Origin: an uncultured Pelagibacteraceae bacterium
GTDB taxonomy: Bacteria > Pseudomonadota > Alphaproteobacteria > Pelagibacterales > Pelagibacteraceae
Reading direction: 5' to 3'
Assembly: GCA_902589455.1 (NCBI GenBank)
Contig: CACISX010000001.1
Span: 124,001 to 188,000, forward strand
DNA: 64,000 nucleotides
In this document: positions 9,426 through 17,636 of the stretch, piece by piece
How positions within the stretch are numbered: position 1 is the first letter of the stretch
Layout: each line of letters starts with the position of its first letter
The notes under the pieces: generated by a model
What the model was told of the DNA's origin: nothing
The model's input: the letters and a program-made list of their open reading frames with translations, nothing else
Databases searched by the model: none
Made by a program: the position numbers and the translations under genes

Positions 9426-11648
9426 ATGGAAATAAAAAAAGTAGTAGTTATCGGTTCTGGAACTATGGGAAGTGGAATAGCTGCTCATTTATGCAACGCA
9501 GGTGTTCCTGTAACTCTGTTAGACCTGACCACAGAAATTAGTGAAAAAGCTAGAGATAGAATACATAAATCCAAACCACCTTTGTTAATTGATAAAAGCA
9601 AAATTAAAAATATTAATGTTGGAAATATGAATGATGATTTTAGTGCTGTAAAAGATGCTGATTGGGTTGTCGAAGCAGTAGTTGAAAGAATAGATATCAA
9701 ACATAATATTTATGAAAAAATATTTAAGAACAGAAAAAGAGGTGCAATTGTTTCGTCTAATACTTCATCTATTCCTATTAAAGTTTTATCTGAAAAATTA
9801 TCTGACGAGGAAAAAAAAGATTTTTGTATAACTCATTTTTTTAATCCAGTTAGATATATGGGATTGTTAGAAATTGTTAAAAATGAAAATAACGATTTAA
9901 ATAAAATTAATTCTTTAAAGAAATTTTGTGAAGTCGAACTCGGAAAAGGAGCTATAGTTTGTAATGATACTCCAGGTTTTTTAGGCAATAGAATTGGCGT
10001 TTATGCAATGCAAATAGCTATGACAGAAGCATTTGAAATGAAACTTTCAATAGAAGAGGCAGACGCTGTTTTTGGAAGACCAATGGGAATACCAAAAACA
10101 GGAGTTTTTGGATTGTATGATTTAATTGGAATTGACTTGATGGCCGATGTATTAAAAAGCTTTATCAAAGAACTTTCAGATAAAGACGAATTTCAACTTG
10201 TTGCAAAAGAAATTCCATTAATAAAAAAATTAATTGAGACAGGCTATACAGGTCGAAAAGGGAAAGGTGGCTTTTATAGAATGAATAAAAGCGGAGATCA
10301 AAAAATCTTAGAAGCAATTAATTTAGAAACAGGAGAGTATTCGGCAGCAAAAAAAATAGACTTAGGAATTGAGACTGTTGATATTAATAATTTAATTAAT
10401 CGAAAAGATAAGTTTGGTGAGTATGCTTGGATTGTAATTTCAAAAATAATTAAATATGCATCTTCACTTGTTCCAGGAATTACTGATAAATTTAATGACA
10501 TTGATGAAGCTATGAGATTAGGTTTTAACTGGGCGATGGGTCCATTTGAAATGTTGAGATCGATAGGAGTTAAGAATTTTTTTGAAAGAATTGATAATTT
10601 TGAAAATAATAAATTTTTAGAAAATTTATCAAAAACAAAAGATGAAAACTTCTATGGACAAAGACAACTTTATACAGATATTCAAACTTTAGGAAAAATA
10701 AGACCATTAGCAATTAAACTTGATAAAAATAATTCTGCTGAAATTCATCGATTTAAAAATTTTAATATTGTTGAATTTACAACAAAAGCTTGCGCACTAG
10801 ATTATGATTCAATGGATGCATTAAAAAATGCAACTGATAAACCTTTAATTGTAATTAATGAAAGTATGCAATTTTCAGCAGGAGTAAATTTAAGTTATAC
10901 TATGAATTTTGCGGACAAAGGCGATTTTAAATCAATTGAAAAATTTATTAAATATTTTCAAGATACTTGTAAAACCTTAAAATACTCTAAGTACCCAGTT
11001 GTATCAGCTCCTTCCGGACTTACTCTTGGAGGAGGGTTTGAGGTTTTGGTTCAAAGTAATTTTGTTGCCTCACACACAAATTTAGTTATTGGTTTAGTCG
11101 AAACTATTGTTGGATTAGTTCCAGCAGGTGGAGGATGTAAAGAAATGTTATGGAGATGGTCTCAAACAGAAGAGTCAAAATCAGATCCAGATTATGCACC
11201 ACTAAAAGTTTTTGATATTATTGGTTACGCCAAAACAGCTTCATCACCAATAGAAGCTGAGCCTTTAAAATACTTAAGACCAGAAGATAGAAAAATAATG
11301 AATAGAAACAGTCTTTTTGAAGAATCAAAAAAATTAATTGACCAAAATACTGATTTTATTTCTCCAGAGGAGTGCAAGTTTAATCTTTCTGGAAAGCCAC
11401 TGAAAGATAAAATGATCAAGGTTTTAGAAAAATTATATAACGAAAAGGTAATTTTAGATCACGGTATGCATGTTGGAACTGAGCTTGCAAATGTTTTAAG
11501 TGGCGGAGATACGACTATTGAAAAAACATTATCTGAAGATGATCTGTATAAATTAGAATTAGACTCTTTTATGAGATTGATAGAAACCAAACAAACTCAA
11601 GAAAGAATTAAGCATACTTTGAAAACTGGTAAACCTTTAGTTAATTAG
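9426..11648 (+). CDS. 3-hydroxyacyl-CoA dehydrogenase / enoyl-CoA hydratase fusion (FadN-like domain order)
   Basis: N-terminal Rossmann GSGTMGSGIAAHLC with HCDH motif ITHFFNPVRYMGLLEIV; C-terminal crotonase-like GLTLGGGFEVLVQ...GLVPAGGG. Confidence 0.85.
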   Translation: MEIKKVVVIGSGTMGSGIAAHLCNAGVPVTLLDLTTEISEKARDRIHKSKPPLLIDKSKIKNINVGNMNDDFSAVKDADWVVEAVVERIDIKHNIYEKIFKNRKRGAIVSSNTSSIPIKVLSEKLSDEEKKDFCITHFFNPVRYMGLLEIVKNENNDLNKINSLKKFCEVELGKGAIVCNDTPGFLGNRIGVYAMQIAMTEAFEMKLSIEEADAVFGRPMGIPKTGVFGLYDLIGIDLMADVLKSFIKELSDKDEFQLVAKEIPLIKKLIETGYTGRKGKGGFYRMNKSGDQKILEAINLETGEYSAAKKIDLGIETVDINNLINRKDKFGEYAWIVISKIIKYASSLVPGITDKFNDIDEAMRLGFNWAMGPFEMLRSIGVKNFFERIDNFENNKFLENLSKTKDENFYGQRQLYTDIQTLGKIRPLAIKLDKNNSAEIHRFKNFNIVEFTTKACALDYDSMDALKNATDKPLIVINESMQFSAGVNLSYTMNFADKGDFKSIEKFIKYFQDTCKTLKYSKYPVVSAPSGLTLGGGFEVLVQSNFVASHTNLVIGLVETIVGLVPAGGGCKEMLWRWSQTEESKSDPDYAPLKVFDIIGYAKTASSPIEAEPLKYLRPEDRKIMNRNSLFEESKKLIDQNTDFISPEECKFNLSGKPLKDKMIKVLEKLYNEKVILDHGMHVGTELANVLSGGDTTIEKTLSEDDLYKLELDSFMRLIETKQTQERIKHTLKTGKPLVN

Positions 11649-12291
11649 AATTAAACATTCTAAAAGTCTTAATATAATCAGGCCTTAAAACATAAATAGC
11701 TTTATTACCTGTTTTAATCTTCTTTAAAATATCTAATCCACGAATTACTTTTCCAATAGGCGTATATTCACCTTGATAAATTGGAATTTCTTTTAGGACA
11801 ATAAAGAATTCACTATCTTCTGTATCAAATTCTATTGTTCTAGCAAGTCCTACACTTCCCTCTGTAAATATAAAATCATTGCTTAGTTCAGATTTTAATA
11901 ATCCCAGTCCTGACTTACCACTACCAATTTTTGAATAATCTAAATTATTTATATTTCCATATTCAATATCTCCAGCTTGTACAAAAGTATTTTCTGAAAC
12001 TTTATAAAAAGCAGAACCATCATACATTTTTTGTTCAATTAAATTTTTGAATCTTTTAACAGCTTTAGGAGAAATATCTGGATAAAGTTCGATAATTACA
12101 TTGCCACATTCAACATTCATTACAGCAATATTATTTGGTTCATCGAATTTAAGTTTATTTAAATTATTTTTTTCGACAAACAAACATTTGTTTTTTAGTA
12201 AAAAAAAGGATGTAAATGCAAAAATTGCAAGACAAATTAAAAATATAAATAATATTTTTTCTGTTTTTGAAACATTTATTGATTTAATCAT
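11641..12291 (-). CDS. membrane-anchored cyclophilin-type peptidyl-prolyl cis-trans isomerase
   Basis: N-terminal TM; NVECGNVIIELYPDISPKAVKRFKNL and YDGSAFYKV cyclophilin motifs; converges with 9426..11648 with an 8-bp overlap. Confidence 0.8.
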   Translation of the reverse strand: MIKSINVSKTEKILFIFLICLAIFAFTSFFLLKNKCLFVEKNNLNKLKFDEPNNIAVMNVECGNVIIELYPDISPKAVKRFKNLIEQKMYDGSAFYKVSENTFVQAGDIEYGNINNLDYSKIGSGKSGLGLLKSELSNDFIFTEGSVGLARTIEFDTEDSEFFIVLKEIPIYQGEYTPIGKVIRGLDILKKIKTGNKAIYVLRPDYIKTFRMFNSN

Positions 12292-13016
12292 AAAATATTT
12301 TTATCAATTTTAGCTAAACTAAATTTAATAAAATTTATTTTGTTAGATAAAATTCTGTCGTTTTTTATTTTTTCTTTAATTATATCTTTATCTGTCATTA
12401 GAAATGAAAATATCTCTGCCATATCTTCAGATGGAATAGATTTAGAATATTCTGTTAAAAACCCATCAGTATTTTCATATAAATCTAAATTTAGTTTATC
12501 AGAACAGGTAGAGCATTCTGCATAATTGAAAGAATTTTTATTTAAAGAAGAAAATTCATTTTCGTTAAAAAAATTTCTATGACTATTTTGAATCATATGA
12601 AAAATTTCATGGTGTATCATTCTTTCAAAATACTTTTGATTAAAATTAATATCTATAATTAAGGTTCTATTTTTATTATCAGGTAGTCCCCCAGTATTAA
12701 TTTCAGAGATGAATAAATTTTCACAAAAAACAATATATTTTAATTTTATTTTATTAAGAAAATTTGAGTTATAAAGATTAAGATTTTTTTCAATTAAAGG
12801 AAATTTTGTATTTAAATTATTTATATTAACTTTGTCGCAAGAAATATTCTTGTTTATACCAATTTTAAAATTACGTTTAGCGCTCAAATAACGAATATTG
12901 TTATTGTTTTTTAATTTATAAATTTCTAAATTTGGAATTTTTATTAGATTATAAATTTCATCAGCATTTACATGCGAAATATGAAAAATAAGAATAAATA
13001 AAAATAAAATTTTCAT
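12288..13016 (-). CDS. secreted putative zinc metallopeptidase (HExxH), uncharacterised
   Basis: Signal peptide MKILFLFILIFHISHVNA; HHEIFHMIQNS motif and downstream PSEDMAEIFSF glutamate motif. Confidence 0.55.
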   Translation of the reverse strand: MKILFLFILIFHISHVNADEIYNLIKIPNLEIYKLKNNNNIRYLSAKRNFKIGINKNISCDKVNINNLNTKFPLIEKNLNLYNSNFLNKIKLKYIVFCENLFISEINTGGLPDNKNRTLIIDINFNQKYFERMIHHEIFHMIQNSHRNFFNENEFSSLNKNSFNYAECSTCSDKLNLDLYENTDGFLTEYSKSIPSEDMAEIFSFLMTDKDIIKEKIKNDRILSNKINFIKFSLAKIDKNIL

Positions 13017-13041
13017 TAAATTATTATAGACGAATTAGATT

Positions 13042-13055
13042 AGATAATATTATCT
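13042..13055. promoter_or_regulatory. 14-bp perfect palindrome AGATAATATTATCT upstream of the agmatinase gene
   Basis: Perfect dyad, 14 bp before the speB ATG at 13070. Confidence 0.3.
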
Positions 13056-13069
13056 TAGATTATTAAAAA

Positions 13070-14029
13070 ATGAAAAAAGAAAGAAACAAAAATCCAATTC
13101 AACCAGTTAGTGGAACTAAAGTTCCAAGATTTGCTGGCCCAAGTACTTTTGCAAGACTTCCTGAACTAAGAGATGTAGAAAGTTGTGATGTTGCAATTGT
13201 TGGAATTCCCTTTGATGCCGGTACAAGTTATAGGCCAGGAGCACGATTTGGGCCACAAAGCATAAGACAAGCTTCTAGACATTTGAGAACTAATTATCAT
13301 CCTAATTATGATGTTGAGCCTTTTAAAATCCAACAAGTTGCTGACGCTGGTGATATCGCTTGCAATCCGTTTAGTATTGATGAAGCAATTAAACAAATAG
13401 AAGTAGGTGCAACAGATTTATTAAATAAGGTTGGAGGAATTATAAGTTTAGGTGGAGACCATACTATTGCAGTACCTTTATTAAGAGCAATCAATAAAAA
13501 AAATAAGGGCCCTGTATCTTTAGTTCATTTTGATGCCCACTTAGATACCTGGGATACATATTTTGGAGCACCTTATACTCATGGAACTCCATTCAGAAGA
13601 GCAAGAGAAGAAGGATTATTTTTAGATGATGCTTCTATGCATATTGGAATTCGAGGCCCACTTTATAGTAGAGATGATATAAAAAATGATGAAAGTTTTG
13701 GATTCAAAATAATTCATTGTGATGAATTTCAAACAGAGGGAACTGATAAAATAGCAGAAAGAATTAGAAAAAGAGTGGGAGACAATCCTCTATACTTGTC
13801 AATTGATATTGATGTGTTAGATCCTGCATTTGCTCCAGGTACTGGTACACCAGAAATTGCAGGTATGACCACAAGAGAAATGGTAAATGTTTTAAGAGGT
13901 TTATCTGGATTAAATTTAGTTTCTGCTGACGTTGTTGAGGTTTCTCCAGCATATGATCATGCAGAAGTAACTTCTTTAGCAGCAGCAACTATTGTTTATG
14001 AATTAACTAATTTATTTGCAAAAACATAA
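13070..14029 (+). CDS. speB: agmatinase / ureohydrolase family
   Basis: SLGGDHTIAVP, HFDAHLDTW, SIDIDVLDPAFAPGTGTPE metal-binding motifs of ureohydrolases. Confidence 0.9.
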   Translation: MKKERNKNPIQPVSGTKVPRFAGPSTFARLPELRDVESCDVAIVGIPFDAGTSYRPGARFGPQSIRQASRHLRTNYHPNYDVEPFKIQQVADAGDIACNPFSIDEAIKQIEVGATDLLNKVGGIISLGGDHTIAVPLLRAINKKNKGPVSLVHFDAHLDTWDTYFGAPYTHGTPFRRAREEGLFLDDASMHIGIRGPLYSRDDIKNDESFGFKIIHCDEFQTEGTDKIAERIRKRVGDNPLYLSIDIDVLDPAFAPGTGTPEIAGMTTREMVNVLRGLSGLNLVSADVVEVSPAYDHAEVTSLAAATIVYELTNLFAKT

Positions 14030-14049
14030 AGAAAGGATAACGTCATAGC

Positions 14050-15483
14050 ATGTTAGATAAAAAAAATTTTTACATTAATGGAGCGTGGGTTAAACCAAAT
14101 AGCTCTGAGGAAATTAAAGTAATTGATCCAGCTACAGAAGAAAATTGTGCAGTAATAACTTTAGGAAATAAAACAGATGTTGATATGGCTGTTAATGCAG
14201 CTAAAGAAGCTTATGAGTCTTGGGCTTTTTCATCTAAAGATGAAAGAATTGGATTATTAGAAAAATTGTACGAAAATTACAAAAAAAGATGGGCCGATAT
14301 TGCAGAAGCTATTACTCTTGAAATGGGTGCACCAAAAGATTTTGCAACGAAATTGCAAGCAGGTACAGGAGCAAGTCATATTAAATCATTTATTAGATAT
14401 TTGAAAAATTTTGAATTTGAAAAACCATTAGGGGATCATGCTCCTAATCAAAGGCTAATTTATGAACCAAAAGGTGTTTGTGCATTAATAACACCATGGA
14501 ATTGGCCGATGAACCAAGTTTGTTTAAAAGTAATGCCAGCAATCGCATCAGGATGTACGATGGTTTTAAAACCATCAGAGTTAGCGCCATTATCCTCTCT
14601 GATACTTGCTGAAATCATTGATGAAGTAAAGTTTCCAAAAGGAGTATTTAATTTAGTTAATGGTGATGGAGCAACAACAGGCGATGCTCTTACAAGCCAT
14701 CCAGATATTAATATGATTTCTTTTACAGGATCAACAAGAGCAGGAGCTCTAATTTCACAAAATGCTGCTAAAGATTTTAAAAGAGTAAGTTTAGAGCTAG
14801 GTGGCAAAGGAGCAAATATAATTTTTAAAGATGCCGATGCAGAAGCTATTGAAAGAGGTGCTTTGAGATGTTTTAGAAATTCAGGACAGTCTTGTAATGC
14901 ACCAACAAGAATGCTTGTTGAAAAATCAATGTATGATGAGGCAATTGAGAGATTAAAAAAATATACTGAAAGTTTTGAAGTTGGTGACCCTAAAAAAGAA
15001 GGTGAACATATTGGTCCAGTTATTTCAGAAACTCAATATAACAAAATACAAACTTTAATCCAAAAAGGCATTGATGAGGGTGCAAAATTAGTTGCCGGAG
15101 GAACAGGCAAACCAAACGGGTTAGACAAAGGTTATTTTGTTAAACCGACAGTATTTGCAGATGTAAATAACGATATGGAAGTTGCAAGGACAGAAATTTT
15201 TGGACCTGTTTTATCTGTAATACCATTTGAGACAGAGGAAGATGCAATAAAAATTGCTAATGATACTGCTTATGGATTAACAAACTATATCCAAACCCAA
15301 GACTCTCAAAAGGTACAAAGAGTTGCAAGAAAATTAAGATCTGGAATGGTTGATGTGAATGGAGCAGGCATTGCAGTTGATGCGCCATTTGGTGGTTTTA
15401 AACATTCAGGTATAGGTCGTGAAGCAGGCGAACATGGTCTTGAGGAATTTTTGGAAGTAAAAGCAGTAGGTGGCTGGAGCTAA
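14050..15483 (+). CDS. aldehyde dehydrogenase family protein
   Basis: ITPWNWPMNQ, FTGSTRAGALI, LELGGKGANI, NSGQSCNAPTRM motifs. Confidence 0.92.
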   Translation: MLDKKNFYINGAWVKPNSSEEIKVIDPATEENCAVITLGNKTDVDMAVNAAKEAYESWAFSSKDERIGLLEKLYENYKKRWADIAEAITLEMGAPKDFATKLQAGTGASHIKSFIRYLKNFEFEKPLGDHAPNQRLIYEPKGVCALITPWNWPMNQVCLKVMPAIASGCTMVLKPSELAPLSSLILAEIIDEVKFPKGVFNLVNGDGATTGDALTSHPDINMISFTGSTRAGALISQNAAKDFKRVSLELGGKGANIIFKDADAEAIERGALRCFRNSGQSCNAPTRMLVEKSMYDEAIERLKKYTESFEVGDPKKEGEHIGPVISETQYNKIQTLIQKGIDEGAKLVAGGTGKPNGLDKGYFVKPTVFADVNNDMEVARTEIFGPVLSVIPFETEEDAIKIANDTAYGLTNYIQTQDSQKVQRVARKLRSGMVDVNGAGIAVDAPFGGFKHSGIGREAGEHGLEEFLEVKAVGGWS

Positions 15484-16679
15484 TTTACAATAGATTTTTG
15501 ATTGATACCTTCAAGAAGTTTTAAGCATTTTTTTAATTCATCTAATACAATATATTCATCAATTTTATGAGCTTGTTCAATTGAACCAGGACCACATACA
15601 ACTGTACTAATACCTATTTCTTGAAATAGACCTGCTTCAGTTCCGAAAGAAACAACTTGCCTTGAATTATCTCCTGTTAAGCTTGAAATTAATTCACATG
15701 CATCTGATTTATTTTTTCTATCAAATCCAATTATTTCACCTATAATATTTTTTTCAATTGAAGCATTTGGAAAAACTTTTTTCATATCTGGAAGCAAAAC
15801 GTCATTCGCATATTTATCTATTTCCTGATTTAAAAATACACCATCTTCTTTTACAACAGGTCTTGTTTCCCAATTAACATGACATTTGTCTGCGATTACG
15901 TTGTGGGCTATACCGCCAAATACCCCACCAATTGATAGAGTAGAAAAAGGTGGATCAAAAATAGAGTCTTTTGGTTCTCTTTCTTTTAGTTTTTCTCTTA
16001 ATTCGATTAATTTATTTACATATCTTGATGCGTACTCAACAGCGCTTACACCTTTATGAGGCGCTGAACTATGTCCTGCTAGACCTCTAAAATGTGTTGT
16101 GTATTCATAACATCCTTTGTGCGCATCAATAATCTTCATGTTGGTAGGTTCGCCAACAACACAAATACCATCTTTAATATTTCTTCTTTTTAACTCTTCG
16201 ATTAATATCGGGGCTCCTATGCATGCTGTTTCTTCATCAAACGTAAAAGAAAAATGAATATCTCTATCTAAATTAGATTTTGAGTAAATAGGAGCGTACG
16301 CTAAAGCACATGCAATAAAACCTTTCATATCACACGAACCTCTACCATATAATTTATCCCCTCTAATTGTTGCCGTAAAAGGGTCTGAGCTCCAACCTTT
16401 TGAAACGGGAACAACATCTGTATGGCCTGATAAAATTATTGGTTTTTTATTATTAGAATTTTTAGCTTTAAGAGTTGCGAATAGATTTACTCTTTTTTTT
16501 TCATCATCATAAGTTCTAAAAGAAGTAGCACCTAATTTTTTTAAGATATCGTCACAATAATCAATTAAAGCGCTATTATCCTCTCCTGATATAGTTTTAA
16601 AACTAATTAAATCAGTTAAAATTTTAACAGAATTTTTAAATAAAAGATCTGAATTATTTTCTGTACTCATATTTTTCAT
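15480..16679 (-). CDS. argE: M20 family acetylornithine deacetylase/deacylase (ArgE-like)
   Basis: LSGHTDVVPVS, GRGSCDMKGFIAC, DEETACIGAP, GTEAGLFQEIGI. Confidence 0.85.
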   Translation of the reverse strand: MKNMSTENNSDLLFKNSVKILTDLISFKTISGEDNSALIDYCDDILKKLGATSFRTYDDEKKRVNLFATLKAKNSNNKKPIILSGHTDVVPVSKGWSSDPFTATIRGDKLYGRGSCDMKGFIACALAYAPIYSKSNLDRDIHFSFTFDEETACIGAPILIEELKRRNIKDGICVVGEPTNMKIIDAHKGCYEYTTHFRGLAGHSSAPHKGVSAVEYASRYVNKLIELREKLKEREPKDSIFDPPFSTLSIGGVFGGIAHNVIADKCHVNWETRPVVKEDGVFLNQEIDKYANDVLLPDMKKVFPNASIEKNIIGEIIGFDRKNKSDACELISSLTGDNSRQVVSFGTEAGLFQEIGISTVVCGPGSIEQAHKIDEYIVLDELKKCLKLLEGINQKSIVN

Positions 16680-16697
16680 CCATTATATATTAAATAT

Positions 16698-17039
16698 ATG
16701 AAAGAACAAATTACGTATGATACATTTGACAAAGTTGATATTAGAGTCGGTACAGTTATTTCAGTAAAAAAAAATGAAAAAGCTAAAAAACCATCTTTAG
16801 TTGTTGAAGTAGATTTTGGAAAAGAAATTGGAATTAGACAATCTTCTGCCCAAATTACCCATTATTATAATGAAGAAAATCTTAAAGGAAAACAAGTAAT
16901 AGGTGTTTGTAATTTTCCAGAAAAAAATATAGCTGGCGTAGTTTCTCAGGTGCTTATTCTTGGCTCAATAGACAAGGAGGGCAAAGTAATTTTGGTCCAT
17001 CCATCTCAAAAATCTGAGAATGGCTTACCTATTGCATAG
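16698..17039 (+). CDS. csaA: tRNA-binding-domain protein, CsaA-like
   Basis: DKVDIRVGTVISV...KPSLVVEVDFG...RQSSAQIT OB-fold EMAP/CsaA pattern. Confidence 0.85.
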   Translation: MKEQITYDTFDKVDIRVGTVISVKKNEKAKKPSLVVEVDFGKEIGIRQSSAQITHYYNEENLKGKQVIGVCNFPEKNIAGVVSQVLILGSIDKEGKVILVHPSQKSENGLPIA

Positions 17040-17041
17040 AA

Positions 17042-17635
17042 ATGCATCCAGAAATTCTATCGATAACATTATTTGGAATTGTAGCCGCTTATTCTCCAGG
17101 GCCAAATAATTTTGTAGCATTTTATTCTGGATTTAATTTTGGTATTACAAAAACTCTCCCACATATAATCGGAGTTACTTTAGGTTTCCCATTTTTATTA
17201 TTATGCGTAGCTTTAGGGTTAATAAATGTTTTTAAACTTTATCCTTTAATTCAAGAAATATTAAAGTATCTTGGGACATTATTTTTAATTTACTTAGCCT
17301 ATAAAATTTCTTTCTCCAGTTCGCAAAACCAGGAAAACAAAAATAAAAATCCAGTAAAATTTATAGAAACATTTGTTTTTCAATTTTTAAATCCAAAAGC
17401 TGTAATTGCATCGATTATAATTGTATCAACATACATCAAAGTAGGAGAAAATTTTGTAAGCTATACGACTCAGATTGTTATATTAGCTTTGTTAGTTTCA
17501 GTAACCAGTATCACATTATGGACATTTTTAGGTAAATTCTTTAGGAAATTCGCGACAAATCAGAAATTTATTAATTATTTTAATTATGTTATGTCACTGC
17601 TTCTTTTAATAAGCATATTAACTTTTTATTTATAA
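17042..17635 (+). CDS. LysE/RhtB family transporter
   Basis: TPGPN-like motif YSPGPNNFVAFYSG; NPKAVIASIII; 5-6 TM. Confidence 0.85.
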   Translation: MHPEILSITLFGIVAAYSPGPNNFVAFYSGFNFGITKTLPHIIGVTLGFPFLLLCVALGLINVFKLYPLIQEILKYLGTLFLIYLAYKISFSSSQNQENKNKNPVKFIETFVFQFLNPKAVIASIIIVSTYIKVGENFVSYTTQIVILALLVSVTSITLWTFLGKFFRKFATNQKFINYFNYVMSLLLLISILTFYL

Positions 17636-17636
17636 C

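Noticed and set aside
14460-14807. 115-aa minus-strand ORF inside the aldehyde dehydrogenase gene
   Set aside because: Antisense shadow of a clear ALDH coding frame
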